Shown in pieces: positions 10,000 through 18,540 of a stretch of DNA of 64,000 bases. The notes under the pieces were generated by a model. It worked only from the letters and a program-made list of their open reading frames with translations. It ran no database searches and was not told the DNA's origin. Source of the DNA: Rubricoccus marinus (lineage in GTDB: Bacteria > Bacteroidota > Rhodothermia > Rhodothermales > Rubricoccaceae). The stretch spans positions 2,567,127 through 2,631,126 of the forward strand of contig NZ_MQWB01000001.1 of the NCBI RefSeq assembly GCF_002257665.1, read 5' to 3'. The first letter of the stretch is position 1, and the number at the start of each line of letters is the position of its first letter. The translations under genes were made by a program, and so were the position numbers.

Positions 10000-10008
10000 C
10001 GCAAGATA
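10000..10008 (-). promoter_or_regulatory. putative -7 promoter element TATCTTGCG
   Basis: On the minus strand TATCTTGCG lies 20 bases before the ATG at 9979. It is identical to the element before the PfkB-family gene. Confidence 0.45.
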
Positions 10009-10077
10009 CCGGCACGATGCCGCCCTTCTCACCCTATCGCCTCTGGCGCCGACCTCTTCAACCCGTGCGCTGCACGG

Positions 10078-11040
10078 CTACCGTGCCGTACCCGGACGGC
10101 GCCGACGAGCAGACGTCTCCCCGTTCCGGTACGGCAGGACGACGGAGGCCGCCCGCCCCACTCCCCGGAGTTCGAGCGCGTGCACGCCGAAATAAGCCAC
10201 TGCGTATGCGTTCTGACCCCGCGTCTCGACGACGCCCTCAATGCCGATGTGGTAGACGCCCCCCCGAGTCGTGGCGCGACCTCCGTGGTCGTGGCCGCTC
10301 ACGTGGGCGACGATGTTCGAGTAGTCGTCTAAGACGGCGAGCACAGCGTCCGCATTCCAGAGGTTGTGCGTCGTGAACGGGTAGAGCGGGAAGTGCGAGA
10401 GGATGACTACACGCTGACCTCTGGCGAGCGCGTCGTCGAGCGTCGCGCGGAGCCACGCCAGTTGCTCCCGGCCGACGCCGCCGTTCCATAGGTGAACCTC
10501 GCCGCCAGAGGCCGAGATCGAATCGCGCATCACGTCCGTCTCCGCGCGCCGAGTGCTCCCCGGCGCCGTCGCGAACGTGCTTAGGTCCGTGCCGTCCATG
10601 AACACAAAGCGCCAGAGGCCCTTGGAGCGCTCGTGGTAGCGCGCCTCCATACCGAGCCGTTCGGGGACGGACTCGCGGTCGTCCCCCGCTACGTCGAAAT
10701 CGTGATTGCCGAGGACGTGGACGAGGGCTGAGTCCAATCCTGCCAGCGCGCCGAGCGCGGGCGCAAAGCTCTCCGCATCGCGCTCGATCAGGTCTCCGAG
10801 GTGCACAGAGAAATCCACGCGCTCGCGGTCGAATGCGTCGGCCGCCGCGCCCAGTTTCCACAGGCTTGCGCGGTAGTGGCGGTCGGCCTCTGGCGCGCAA
10901 TCACAGTATTGCGCGTCCGCGAACAGCCCGACCGTTGCGGTCCGCGCCAGAGGCGGCCGGGATGGAACCTGCGAGGTTTGCACGGCAGTGTCGCAGCCAG
11001 ATAGGGCGATACCGAGAAGTGCGACCCAGACGCTACGCAT
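10078..11040 (-). CDS. calcineurin-like phosphoesterase lipoprotein (ADP-ribose/CDP-alcohol diphosphatase-like)
   Basis: The 320-residue protein begins with a lipoprotein signal peptide ending LSGC, so it is probably anchored to a membrane. The metallophosphoesterase motifs are in order: GLFADAQYCD (metal-binding Asp), SVHLGDLIERD, LGNHDFD, ILSHFPLYP and SGHDHGG. The DAQYCD form of the first motif and the overall order resemble Mn2+-dependent ADP-ribose/CDP-alcohol diphosphatases, so a nucleoside diphosphate derivative is a plausible substrate; this is inference. The C-terminus is Arg-rich and may extend past the domain. It faces away from recA's 3' end. Confidence 0.8.
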   Translation of the reverse strand: MRSVWVALLGIALSGCDTAVQTSQVPSRPPLARTATVGLFADAQYCDCAPEADRHYRASLWKLGAAADAFDRERVDFSVHLGDLIERDAESFAPALGALAGLDSALVHVLGNHDFDVAGDDRESVPERLGMEARYHERSKGLWRFVFMDGTDLSTFATAPGSTRRAETDVMRDSISASGGEVHLWNGGVGREQLAWLRATLDDALARGQRVVILSHFPLYPFTTHNLWNADAVLAVLDDYSNIVAHVSGHDHGGRATTRGGVYHIGIEGVVETRGQNAYAVAYFGVHALELRGVGRAASVVLPYRNGETSARRRRPGTAR

Positions 11041-11329
11041 GTCTCAAAGAGGGCTTCTGGCGGAAGGTGCCAGTGAGCCTCAACATCGCCTTCACACCGG
11101 GCAGAGTCAAACAGAGTCCGGCTCAGCACAATTCCGAGCCATTCCACACCTGGCAGCCGCTCCCCAGGTTGCAGACTCTGGTGCACTATCGCACTCGCCC
11201 GCTCGACCCTGAGCGTCGCTGTCGGCGGCCAGTCGGCCTCTCGCCATAGCAGTTTCGCAGCTGTCCCCACCGGGGTGGCCTCTGGCGTGGCTCTGCCCGG
11301 GGATTGCGCTCCTGCGATGGGTGCCGCAT
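11041..11329. other. unannotated gap between the phosphoesterase gene and the recA terminator
   Basis: About 290 bases without a confident gene. On the minus strand one frame from about 11320 to 11045 reads as protein-like sequence (for example LPGVEWLGIVLSRTLF), but it has no convincing start and runs on into the phosphoesterase gene in the wrong frame. It could be a gene remnant. One motif half-site lies at about 11279. Confidence 0.4.
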
Positions 11330-11372
11330 GGGCGAAAACGAACGCCCCCACCCAGAGAACCGGGTGGGGGCG
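11330..11372 (-). terminator. intrinsic terminator of recA
   Basis: On the minus strand a perfect 11-bp stem (CGCCCCCACCC paired with GGGTGGGGGCG, 11343-11353 and 11362-11372) with an 8-base loop is followed by CGTTCGTTTTC. It lies 54 bases after the recA stop. Confidence 0.8.
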
Positions 11373-11425
11373 ACGCGCCAGAGGCGAGCGGGGAGCCTCT
11401 GGCGAAGCGGAGCGCGTGCGTTCCG

Positions 11426-12502
11426 CTAGTCGGCGTCGACGAGTTGGCCGTTGGGCGAGACCGCGGTCTCCTCCACCTCCGCGTTGGGATCGGGGATCAT
11501 GCCGAGTTCGACCCGGATCTTGTTCTTGACCTCCTCGCGGTAGTTCTCGTTCTCCTTGAGCCACGCCTTCGTCGCGTCGCGACCCTGGCCGATTTTGACA
11601 TCGCCGTAGGAGTACCAGGAGCCAGACTTCTGGATGATGTCGTGCTCCAGACCGAGGTCGACGAGCTCGCCGAGGGAGGAGACGCCCTCGCCGTAGATGA
11701 TGTCGAACTCAGCCTGCCTAAACGGCGGAGCCACCTTGTTCTTGACCACCTTAACGCGGGTTCGGTTACCGGTCACCTCCGTGCCGTCCTTGATCGCGCC
11801 GATGCGGCGGATGTCCATGCGGACCGAGGCGTAGAACTTAAGCGCGCGGCCACCGGCGGTCGTCTCCGGGGAGCCGAACATGACGCCGATCTTCATTCGG
11901 ATCTGGTTGATGAAGATCAGGATCGTGTTTGTCCGCTTGATCGTGCCGGTGATCTTGCGAAGCGCCTGGCTCATGAGCCGCGCCTGGATACCGACGTGGC
12001 TGGCACCCATCTCGCCTTCGATCTCGGCCTTGGGCACGAGCGCGGCCACGGAGTCGATTACGACCACGTCAATGGCGCCGGAGCGAACGAGCATGTCACA
12101 GATCTCCAGCGCTTGCTCACCGGTGTCGGGCTGCGACATCAGGAGTTCGTCGGTGTTGACGCCCAGCTTCTCGGCGTAGGTCGGGTCGAAGGCGTGCTCG
12201 GCGTCGATAAAGGCGCACGTGCCGCCCATCTTCTGGGCCTCGGCGATGATCTGCGTCGCGAGCGTCGTCTTACCCGACGACTCCGGCCCGTAGATCTCGA
12301 TGATGCGCCCGCGCGGCACGCCGCCAATTCCAAGCGCGTGGTCCAGCGTCAGCGATCCGGTGGAAACGGCGTCCATCAGGACGGGCGGCGCGTCGCCCAT
12401 CTTCATGACGGCGCCCTTCCCGAACTGCTTATCGATCTGCTTCATCGCGAGATCGAGCGCTTTGACTTTGGCGGCGTCTGTGATGTCTTCTTTGGCGGCC
12501 AT
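11426..12502 (-). CDS. recA: recombinase RecA
   Basis: The 358-residue protein is a standard RecA: it forms filaments on single-stranded DNA, drives strand exchange and triggers LexA autocleavage where LexA exists. Visible motifs are the Walker [10 protein letters not shown], the Walker B segment [10 protein letters not shown], loop L1 around [21 protein letters not shown], loop L2 [19 protein letters not shown] and an acidic C-terminal tail. The start at 12502 is preceded by GGAG at about 8 bases. No LexA box could be identified. It is transcribed alone, with its own terminator. Unlike almost every other long gene here it contains no copy of the GCCTCTGGCG motif. Confidence 0.98.
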   Translation of the reverse strand: MAAKEDITDAAKVKALDLAMKQIDKQFGKGAVMKMGDAPPVLMDAVSTGSLTLDHALGIGGVPRGRIIEIYGPESSGKTTLATQIIAEAQKMGGTCAFIDAEHAFDPTYAEKLGVNTDELLMSQPDTGEQALEICDMLVRSGAIDVVVIDSVAALVPKAEIEGEMGASHVGIQARLMSQALRKITGTIKRTNTILIFINQIRMKIGVMFGSPETTAGGRALKFYASVRMDIRRIGAIKDGTEVTGNRTRVKVVKNKVAPPFRQAEFDIIYGEGVSSLGELVDLGLEHDIIQKSGSWYSYGDVKIGQGRDATKAWLKENENYREEVKNKIRVELGMIPDPNAEVEETAVSPNGQLVDAD

Positions 12503-12872
12503 GAGGGCAGCTCCGGGGGAGCGGGTTTGGGATGCGAGGATGGCCTTCTGTACGGCCCCTCTGGCATGGAATGGAGTGCGAACGCGACAGGATCGGAAGG
12601 GCTGGCGACACCGCTGTGTCACACCCTGACTGTTGCCTGGCACGCCGTTCTTCTCAACGGTTGCGAGCGCCCGAAGGTCCCGCCGCCAGAGGCCTTGGAC
12701 ACACTTGCGGCCGGAGCGTTGCCATGGGTACAGGCCGGAAGCCGCTCGGCTCTGCAGGGAGTCCGCGAGAAGATGCGCGAGAGGCCTCTGGCGATACGAA
12801 GACCGCTCGCGTCTCTCGTGCAACCTCCCCGCCGGAGGCTCCGTACAGCGGCGCACTCCCCCTTCGCACACC
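12503..12872. other. divergent regulatory gap upstream of recA
   Basis: This 370-base gap separates recA (minus) from a small membrane gene (plus). It must hold both promoters. I see motif half-sites at about 12688 and 12785 but no gene, no clear -7 element and no recognisable SOS box. Confidence 0.4.
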
Positions 12873-13115
12873 ATGTCGATCCTCCTCGCTGCTACCCTCG
12901 CGGCCTCGCTCGTCGGCCTCGCCAAGACGCTGCTGCTGACGCTGATCCTGGTGCTCAACGCCGTGCTCGCCTTTCTCGCCGCCCTCGCGACGTGGAAGAC
13001 CTACCTCGCCATCGGCGTCAAGCTGGGGCTGATCGCTCTGTTTTGCGTGCCGGTGATCGGCGTGCTGCTGTTCCTGATCTGGGGCCAGCGCGTCGTGCGC
13101 GACAACCAGCGCTAG
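12873..13115 (+). CDS. small membrane protein, 80 aa
   Basis: Nearly the whole protein is hydrophobic, with one long or two short membrane segments (residues 4-45) and another at about 52-70, then a basic end (RVVRDNQR). The start is the ATG that opens directly into the first hydrophobic segment. The last third resembles the ending of the next gene's product, and both are oriented the same way 36 bases apart, so they may be co-transcribed. Function unknown. Confidence 0.6.
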   Translation: MSILLAATLAASLVGLAKTLLLTLILVLNAVLAFLAALATWKTYLAIGVKLGLIALFCVPVIGVLLFLIWGQRVVRDNQR

Positions 13116-13151
13116 ACGCCTCTGGCGCCCGCCTTCCCTTCTCCTCCTGAC

Positions 13152-13424
13152 ATGAAACGCCTCTCCCTCCTCCCCGCCCTGTTCCTCGGCCTCGCCACGG
13201 TTGCCCTGAGCGGTTGCGGCGGCGGCAACGCCTTCGACGTCATCGCCGGGTGGCAGAGCGGCGTCTGCGGCCTGATCTACGCCATCGTCCTCGTGTGGGC
13301 GTTCGTGCAGATCGCGAACAGCTCTGCCGATACGGGCAGTAAGGTTCTGTGGGCCCTCGTGGTCTTCTTCTTCCCCTTCGTGGGCCTCATCGCGTGGTAC
13401 TTCATGGGACCAGGCCGCCGCTAG
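13152..13424 (+). CDS. PLDc_N-type membrane lipoprotein, 90 aa
   Basis: A signal peptide with a lipobox-like LSGC precedes two membrane segments (about residues 40-55 and 63-82). The second part (VLWALVVFFFPFVGLIAWYFMGP) matches the short PLDc_N domain (PF13396), the membrane-anchor segment found before cardiolipin-synthase-like phospholipase D domains and also as stand-alone proteins. No catalytic domain is attached here, so an enzymatic role is unlikely. It is followed by a motif-built terminator. Confidence 0.7.
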   Translation: MKRLSLLPALFLGLATVALSGCGGGNAFDVIAGWQSGVCGLIYAIVLVWAFVQIANSSADTGSKVLWALVVFFFPFVGLIAWYFMGPGRR

Positions 13425-13445
13425 GCGACCCCGCGTCCCCACCTT

Positions 13446-13488
13446 CCGCCTCTGGCGTCCGCCGCGACGTCAGAGGCGGTTTTCGTTT
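13446..13488 (+). terminator. intrinsic terminator built from two inverted GCCTCTGGCG motifs
   Basis: CCGCCTCTGGCG (13446-13457) pairs with CGTCAGAGGCGG (13468-13479) across a 10-base loop. Eleven pairs are Watson-Crick and one is a G-U wobble. TTTTCGTTT follows directly (13480-13488). It lies 21 bases after the stop of the PLDc_N lipoprotein gene. Confidence 0.8.
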
Positions 13489-13520
13489 GGGGCTTCTGGC
13501 GAAGGCACCGCGACAGAGGT

Positions 13521-13886
13521 TCAGGCAAGCGCGCGGCCGAGGGCGAGCCCGAGGCCACAGGCCACGAGCCCAGCCACGACGCTACCCGCGGCGTTGGCGA
13601 ATGCCAGGCCCGTTCGGCCCGCCTCCCACAGCACGAGCGTGTCGGCGGTGTAGGTGGAGAACGTGGTGAACGCGCCCAGGAAACCGACGACGGCGAGGGC
13701 GCGCTGCGGGTGCGTCTCGTGAAGCAGCGGGAGCGCGAGGCCGATCAGGAAACAGCCCGCGAGGTTGACGCTCCACGTGCCCCAGGGGGCGTTCGTCCCC
13801 AACCACCGCGCCATGCCGAGCGCAGCGCCCCATCGCGCGAGCGCGCCGAGCGCGCCTCCAAGGGCGACGAGTAAGGCTGTAGGCAT
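13521..13886 (-). CDS. crcB: fluoride channel FluC/CrcB
   Basis: This 121-residue CrcB/FluC protein forms a dual-topology dimeric channel that exports fluoride. Four membrane segments are present along with the family signatures GALARW near the N-terminus, a GTWSVNLAGCFLIGLAL segment (conserved Asn) and GFLGAFTTFSTYT with the polar track residues. Length is typical. I saw no fluoride riboswitch upstream. It is convergent with the PLDc_N lipoprotein gene. Confidence 0.92.
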   Translation of the reverse strand: MPTALLVALGGALGALARWGAALGMARWLGTNAPWGTWSVNLAGCFLIGLALPLLHETHPQRALAVVGFLGAFTTFSTYTADTLVLWEAGRTGLAFANAAGSVVAGLVACGLGLALGRALA

Positions 13887-14005
13887 GTGGGGACCGGCAG
13901 AGACGAGGCCGAACCTACCGCCTCTGGCGCCGCACCCTATGCGGCGCGGTTGCCCGCCAGAGGCCGATGGGTACCACGCGTGGGCCTCTGGCGTTAGGCT
14001 TCACG

Positions 14006-15400
14006 ATGCTGATTCTGACGCTTGCGCTCGCCCTGCTTTCCCAACCGGCCCCTGGCGCCGACCCCGACCCGCGCCCGGTCGTGCTCACCGGCGCCGACGC
14101 GCCCGCGCTGCTCGGCGCCGCGCCCGCTTCCGTTCGCGCTTTTGCGATGCGCGATGGCGTTCTCACGCCGATCCCGGTCCAGGTGGACGAGCGGTTCGTC
14201 TACGACCTCGCCGTGGTGTACGCCGGCCTGGCACCAGAGGACTGCCCGCGGCGGAACTGGTGCGAGGACCTCGCCGGCCACGTCGTCGAACTCGGCTACG
14301 CCGATCCCGACACGCACGTCGGGCTGGACCCGGACGTGACGTTGGACGCCGACGACGAGATCGCGCTGATGCTGGCCGACTTCGGGCCGCCCGTTGACGT
14401 CATCGCCTCTGGCGCCGTCGAGGTCGCCGTCACCGCTGCAACGTTTCCTGCGCTCGCCTCTGGCGAGACGCGCTACGCGTACCTCTTCGCCGCGCCAGAG
14501 GCGTGGATGGGGGACGCCCCCGAGCCACACGTCGCCTACGCACCCGCATTCGCCAGAGGCGAGTACCTCGCGACATACGACCGCGCTGGCGAGCACCCGC
14601 CGCGGTTTATGAGCTCGCTCTACGGCTACCCCTCGCGCCAGAGGCCCGCGAGCAACCCCGAGACCACGACGCTCACGACCGCGCACTACGCCGTCGGCTT
14701 CTCGGACCGGTGGATCATGGACGAGCTGCGCATCGACGGCGGGCCGGACATCTTGGACGTGGACATGGTGGCATTCGGGCCGGGCGTATGCCAGCGGACG
14801 CCGTACACGGCCTCGCTCTCCGAGGGCGGTTTCCTCGTCAACCGGTCCGGGCCGGTCCGCGCGATCCGCCGCGTGGTCGGCTTCAACAGCGGGCCTCTGG
14901 CGGAACTACAGTGGACGTTCTACGCGCGCTACGCCGAGTCCCGCGCCAGCCTCCGCGTCCACCGCGTGCCGGGCGTGATGAACTTTCTGGACCTCATGCC
15001 CGCGATGCACGGCGCGGTCTACCGCAGCGCGAGCACGCCGGGCGGCGCGCTGATCGACGGCCGCATCGACCCGAGCGTGGGCGACGCCTTCCCATCGTGG
15101 GAGATCGTGCGCGGGCCTCTGGCGGCCTATGCCGTGCGCCACGAGGTCTCCGCCAGAGGCTTCTCGCCGCGCCTCACAACGGCCTACCGAGACGAACGCC
15201 AGCCGTCGGTCATGGCCTGCCTGCACGACCGCGAGTACGTCGGCGCGCACGGCGTCTGGGTGCGCTCCAAGATCCCCAACACGGACCCTCGCCTGGGCGA
15301 TCCGGCGGCGATCTCGCTCTCCCGCCGGTTCGTCTTCGGCGGAGATCCGCGCGCGGGCTTGGCCGCGATGGACGCGCCTCTGGCGGTAGAGGTGCGGTAG
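14006..15400 (+). CDS. secreted hypothetical protein, 464 aa
   Basis: The ATG at 14006 is chosen because it opens into a signal peptide (MLILTLALALLSQPAPGAD); an earlier in-frame start at 13967 would add a polar stretch before it. The mature protein is beta-rich and acidic. A segment near residue 50 (IPVQVDERFVYDL) is followed by Asp-rich loops (DADDEIALMLADFGPPVD) and many aromatic beta strands, suggesting a periplasmic or surface beta-sandwich. No T9SS sorting domain is visible at the C-terminus. Half-motifs encode ASG, PEA, ARG and PLA at many points. I do not recognise the family. Confidence 0.65.
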   Translation: MLILTLALALLSQPAPGADPDPRPVVLTGADAPALLGAAPASVRAFAMRDGVLTPIPVQVDERFVYDLAVVYAGLAPEDCPRRNWCEDLAGHVVELGYADPDTHVGLDPDVTLDADDEIALMLADFGPPVDVIASGAVEVAVTAATFPALASGETRYAYLFAAPEAWMGDAPEPHVAYAPAFARGEYLATYDRAGEHPPRFMSSLYGYPSRQRPASNPETTTLTTAHYAVGFSDRWIMDELRIDGGPDILDVDMVAFGPGVCQRTPYTASLSEGGFLVNRSGPVRAIRRVVGFNSGPLAELQWTFYARYAESRASLRVHRVPGVMNFLDLMPAMHGAVYRSASTPGGALIDGRIDPSVGDAFPSWEIVRGPLAAYAVRHEVSARGFSPRLTTAYRDERQPSVMACLHDREYVGAHGVWVRSKIPNTDPRLGDPAAISLSRRFVFGGDPRAGLAAMDAPLAVEVR

Positions 15401-15481
15401 CGCGCCGGAGTGCCAGCGCGTGGGACGCGGCGCCAGCGGCCCTTGGCGCGGGCTATCCTCCTGCGCCCAGCGCTCCGCCTC

Positions 15482-16081
15482 ATGCCCAACGCCTCGCCAC
15501 TCCGATCCGACGCTCAGCGCATCGTCTCAGCCGTCGCCGCGAAGCTGATTTCGAGTCACGAGGTGGCCGAGCGGTTCGAGGTCACGAGCCACCAGGAGGG
15601 GTTCAAGCACGGACTCCTCGGCCCCAACCTCCCGGAGCCCGCCCCGCCAGAGGCCTCTGGCGAGAGCGCGGAGGACGCGCCAGAGGCCACCATAGAGGAT
15701 GAGATGCAGGACCTGAAAGAGGCGCTGACCGGCGACGCGTACGATCGCACGGAGCTTCCGTCCAGCGATCCCGGCGAACTCGTCGTGCGGGCGACGCCGC
15801 GCAGGGGGGCGGAGATCGCGGGGGAGATCGCGGGCGCGGACTTCGTGTTCTCGCGCACGCCCGCCCGTTTGCTGCGCGCGACCGTCCACGCGCCGTCGCT
15901 CCCGCGCTTCGCGGGGTGGATCATGAAGCAGACCGGCGCCGAGCTCGCGTTTACCGAGATCGACGGCGTGCCGCTCGTCTCCGAGATGCGGGTGCGGATG
16001 CGGAGCCGGGGGTTCGGCCGTGCCCGGTTCGACTACGAGTTCGTGACCACGGCGGAGTACGCGCCTCTGGCGAAGGGCTGA
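15482..16081 (+). CDS. conserved hypothetical protein, 199 aa
   Basis: A soluble protein with a helical N-terminus (RSDAQRIVSAVAAKLISSHEVAERFEVTSHQEGFKHG), an acidic variable linker holding PPEASGESAED and APEA (motif-encoded), and a C-terminal alpha/beta part of about 120 residues. No signal peptide or membrane segment is visible. The start is the ATG at 15482. I do not recognise the family. Confidence 0.55.
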   Translation: MPNASPLRSDAQRIVSAVAAKLISSHEVAERFEVTSHQEGFKHGLLGPNLPEPAPPEASGESAEDAPEATIEDEMQDLKEALTGDAYDRTELPSSDPGELVVRATPRRGAEIAGEIAGADFVFSRTPARLLRATVHAPSLPRFAGWIMKQTGAELAFTEIDGVPLVSEMRVRMRSRGFGRARFDYEFVTTAEYAPLAKG

Positions 16082-16170
16082 GTCTCTAGCGAGAGGCTGA
16101 ACCCGGCGCACGCTCGCGCCAGAGGCCTCGCGCGGCGCGGGATCTCACCGGGGCCTCTGGCGCGGGGCCG

Positions 16171-16179
16171 TACCTTTCG
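16171..16179 (+). promoter_or_regulatory. putative -7 promoter element TACCTTTCG
   Basis: TACCTTTCG lies 22 bases before the ATG of the lysine 6-transaminase gene. Confidence 0.45.
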
Positions 16180-16201
16180 CGGAACCCCTTCCAGACTCCG
16201 C

Positions 16202-17545
16202 ATGCAGGTCCTCGACACGCCCCCGAAAGCCCTCCCCAGCGCCACCGACGTCCGCGACATCCTCGGCCGCCACATCCTGGCCGACGGCTACAACATGGTC
16301 CTCGACATGGACCAGAGCCAGGGCATCTACCTCCGCGACGCCGTCACGGGTAAGGACTACGTGGACCTCTTCACGTTCTACGCCTCCAACCCGCTCGGCA
16401 TGAACCACCCCGGCCTCGCCGGGCCGTCGCCAGAGGCGCAGGCGTTCCGCGCGCGGCTGATGGACGCGGCGGTCAACAAGGTGGCCAACTCGGACATCTA
16501 CACGCCGCACTACGCGCGCTTCGTGCAGACGTTCGAGCGCGTCGGGATTCCGGCCGAGTTGCCCCACGCCTTTTTCGTGTCCGGCGGCGCCCTCGCGATC
16601 GAGAACGCGCTCAAGGTGGCGTTCGACTGGAAGGTGCGGAAGAACATCGCGGCGGGCCGCGGCGAGATCGGCAGCCAGGTGATGCACTTCCAGCAGGCCT
16701 TCCACGGCCGCTCGGGCTACACGATGTCGCTCACCAACACGGACCCCAACAAGGTCCGCTACTTCCCGAAGTTCGACTGGCCGCGCATCTCCAACCCCGT
16801 CATCCGCTACGGTGAGGACGTGGAGGCGCGCGAGGCGCAGGCCATCGCCGAGGCCGAGGCGGCGTTTGCGGCCAACCCGCACGACATCGCGGCCATCATC
16901 ATCGAGCCCATCCAGGGCGAGGGCGGCGACAACCACTTCCGCCCCGCATTTTTCCAGGCGCTCCGCACCCTCGCCGACGAGCACGAGGCGCTCCTGGTCT
17001 TCGATGAGGTGCAGACCGGCGTCGGCCTCACGGGCACGATGTGGGCGTGGCAGGGCATCGGCGTGCAGCCGGACATCATGGCCTTTGGCAAGAAGAGCCA
17101 GGTCTGCGGCATCCTCGCCAGCCGCCGCATCGACGAGGTGGAGGACAACGTGTTCGAGAAGTCCAGCCGCATCAACTCCACCTGGGGCGGCAACCTCGTG
17201 GACATGGTCCGCTTCGACCGCTTTCTCGAGGTCATCGAGGAGCACGACTTAGTCGGCAACGCGTGGCGCCAGGGCGAGCACCTGCTCGGCCGCCTCCGCG
17301 CGATGGAGGAGCGCTTCGAGTCCGTGACCCACGCCAGAGGCCGCGGCCTCATGTGCGCCTTCGACCTCGCCTCTGGCGACGAGCGCGACGCCGTGGCCAA
17401 GCGCGCCTACGAGCACGGCGCGATCGTGCTGGGCTGCGGCGAGCGGAGCATCCGCTTCCGCCCCGCCCTCACCATCGACCGCGACGGCTTGGACGAGGGC
17501 CTCGCGATCCTCGAGCGCTCGCTGACGGACGTTCTGGAAGCCTAG
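16202..17545 (+). CDS. lat: L-lysine 6-transaminase
   Basis: The 447-residue class-III aminotransferase transfers the epsilon-amino group of lysine to 2-oxoglutarate, giving the semialdehyde that cyclises to piperideine-6-carboxylate. The lysine 6-transaminase subfamily is suggested by YASNPLGMNHPGL near the N-terminus, VFDEVQTG with the PLP-ring Asp, the Schiff-base region AFGKKSQVCGI and RINSTWGGNLVDMVR. No piperideine-6-carboxylate dehydrogenase lies nearby, so its pathway partner must be elsewhere. A promoter-like TACCTTTCG precedes it, and a wobble-paired motif hairpin follows at 17582. Confidence 0.88.
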   Translation: MQVLDTPPKALPSATDVRDILGRHILADGYNMVLDMDQSQGIYLRDAVTGKDYVDLFTFYASNPLGMNHPGLAGPSPEAQAFRARLMDAAVNKVANSDIYTPHYARFVQTFERVGIPAELPHAFFVSGGALAIENALKVAFDWKVRKNIAAGRGEIGSQVMHFQQAFHGRSGYTMSLTNTDPNKVRYFPKFDWPRISNPVIRYGEDVEAREAQAIAEAEAAFAANPHDIAAIIIEPIQGEGGDNHFRPAFFQALRTLADEHEALLVFDEVQTGVGLTGTMWAWQGIGVQPDIMAFGKKSQVCGILASRRIDEVEDNVFEKSSRINSTWGGNLVDMVRFDRFLEVIEEHDLVGNAWRQGEHLLGRLRAMEERFESVTHARGRGLMCAFDLASGDERDAVAKRAYEHGAIVLGCGERSIRFRPALTIDRDGLDEGLAILERSLTDVLEA

Positions 17546-17581
17546 CACGCCCCCTGGGCCCGTCGCGAGGAGACGCGGCGG

Positions 17582-17599
17582 GCCTCTGGCGCCGGAGGC
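17582..17599. repeat. variant palindrome GCCTCTGGCGCCGGAGGC between lat and a microprotein gene
   Basis: One base differs from the perfect 18-mer. On the plus strand the change gives a U-G pair, so the hairpin is kept in the lat transcript; on the minus strand it is a C-A mismatch. Confidence 0.75.
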
Positions 17600-17710
17600 T
17601 TACTTCTTCATCTCGCCGTTCTTGCTGGCGGGATCGCGGAAGGCAAAGAAAAAGATGGACAGGAGCGCGACCGCCGCGAGGACGAGCGCGCCGCCGATGA
17701 CGTAGGACAT
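17600..17710 (-). CDS. 36-residue single-pass membrane microprotein
   Basis: A short minus-strand frame begins with ATG (17708-17710) and ends with TAA (17600-17602). It encodes MSYVIGGALVLAAVALLSI, then FFFAFRDP and a polar tail ending EMKK. One membrane helix spans about residues 4-24, followed by a charged cytoplasmic tail. The layout resembles accessory microproteins of respiratory or transport complexes, but I cannot name one. It fills the space between lat and the NUDIX gene, and its stop directly abuts the variant palindrome. Confidence 0.55.
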   Translation of the reverse strand: MSYVIGGALVLAAVALLSIFFFAFRDPASKNGEMKK

Positions 17711-17799
17711 GGGTCTGGGGAAAGAAGAGGGCCGGTGTATGCCGCGCGCGCGCGCGGGGCTCCCCTGAACCCCGCCCGCCTCTGGCGCGTCGGCGCGGC

Positions 17800-18477
17800 A
17801 TGATCCTACTCGACGCGCTTCTCGATCCGCTCCGCCAGAGGCTGGCCGAGCCCCTCCCCGGCTTCGACGCCCACGCCACGATGGCGCCGTTCGGGCGTGG
17901 CGACCGGCCCGGCATGCTCTCCGTAGACGGCAAGAACGCCCGCCGCGCCGCCACGCTCATCCTGCTGTACCCGCAGGATGCCGCCTCTGGCGCCGAAGGC
18001 GAGGCCACCTTCGTCCTAACCGTCCGCCAGCCGACGCTCCGCGCGCACAGCGGGCAGGTCTCGCTCCCCGGCGGGAGCCTGGACGGCGACGAGACGCCAA
18101 AGGCGGCGGCCCTGCGCGAGGGCTGGGAGGAAGTCGGCGTGCCGCCCGAGGCGCCGGACGTGCTGGGCGCGCTCAGCCCGCTCTACATCCCGCCGAGCGG
18201 CTTCGCGGTCTGGCCCATCGTGGCGTCGCTGGACCACCGGCCGGCGTTTGTCCCGCAAGAGGCCGAAGTGGCGGCGCTTGTCGACGTGCCGTTGGCAGCC
18301 CTTCTCGGAGACGAGGCCAAGCAGGTGACCGTGCGACCCGCCAAGCTTCCCGGCCTGGAAGGCCAGGAGTTCGAGGTGCCGTTCTACGCGCTCGCGGACC
18401 TGGAGGTGTGGGGCGCGACGGCGATGATGCTCGCCGAGTTCGAGGTCGCCGTGCGGGACGCGCTGCGCCTGGCCTGA
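17800..18477 (+). CDS. NUDIX hydrolase, CoA-pyrophosphatase type
   Basis: The 225-residue protein carries the upstream signature of CoA-diphosphatases (RAHSGQVSLPGG) followed by the NUDIX box GGSLDGDETPKAAALREGWEEVG, with its REGWEEVG core binding Mg2+. It should hydrolyse the diphosphate of CoA or a similar nucleotide in the cytoplasm. The ATG at 17800 gives a normal family length. The TGA stop is followed at once by the palindrome that bounds the truncated integrase. Confidence 0.85.
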   Translation: MILLDALLDPLRQRLAEPLPGFDAHATMAPFGRGDRPGMLSVDGKNARRAATLILLYPQDAASGAEGEATFVLTVRQPTLRAHSGQVSLPGGSLDGDETPKAAALREGWEEVGVPPEAPDVLGALSPLYIPPSGFAVWPIVASLDHRPAFVPQEAEVAALVDVPLAALLGDEAKQVTVRPAKLPGLEGQEFEVPFYALADLEVWGATAMMLAEFEVAVRDALRLA

Positions 18478-18495
18478 CGCCAGAGGCCTCTGGCG
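18478..18495. repeat. 18-bp palindrome CGCCAGAGGCCTCTGGCG at the NUDIX/integrase junction
   Basis: A perfect copy that starts directly after the NUDIX stop. The integrase-like reading frame begins within it, which marks the left boundary of the island. Confidence 0.9.
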
Positions 18496-18540
18496 GCGGC
18501 CTACGCGCGAGCCGTCCGGCGCTTCTTTGCGTGGTGCGAG

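Noticed and set aside
10788-11564. Minus-strand frame of 258 codons between recA and the phosphoesterase
   Set aside because: It begins inside recA, crosses the recA terminator and runs into the phosphoesterase gene in the wrong frame; only a short part looks protein-like, so it is described as a possible remnant instead.
12503-12872. SOS box upstream of recA
   Set aside because: Several weak inverted repeats were considered but none matched a known LexA operator well enough.
13887-13990. Fluoride riboswitch upstream of crcB
   Set aside because: The gap before the crcB start holds only motif copies; no fluoride-riboswitch core was recognisable.
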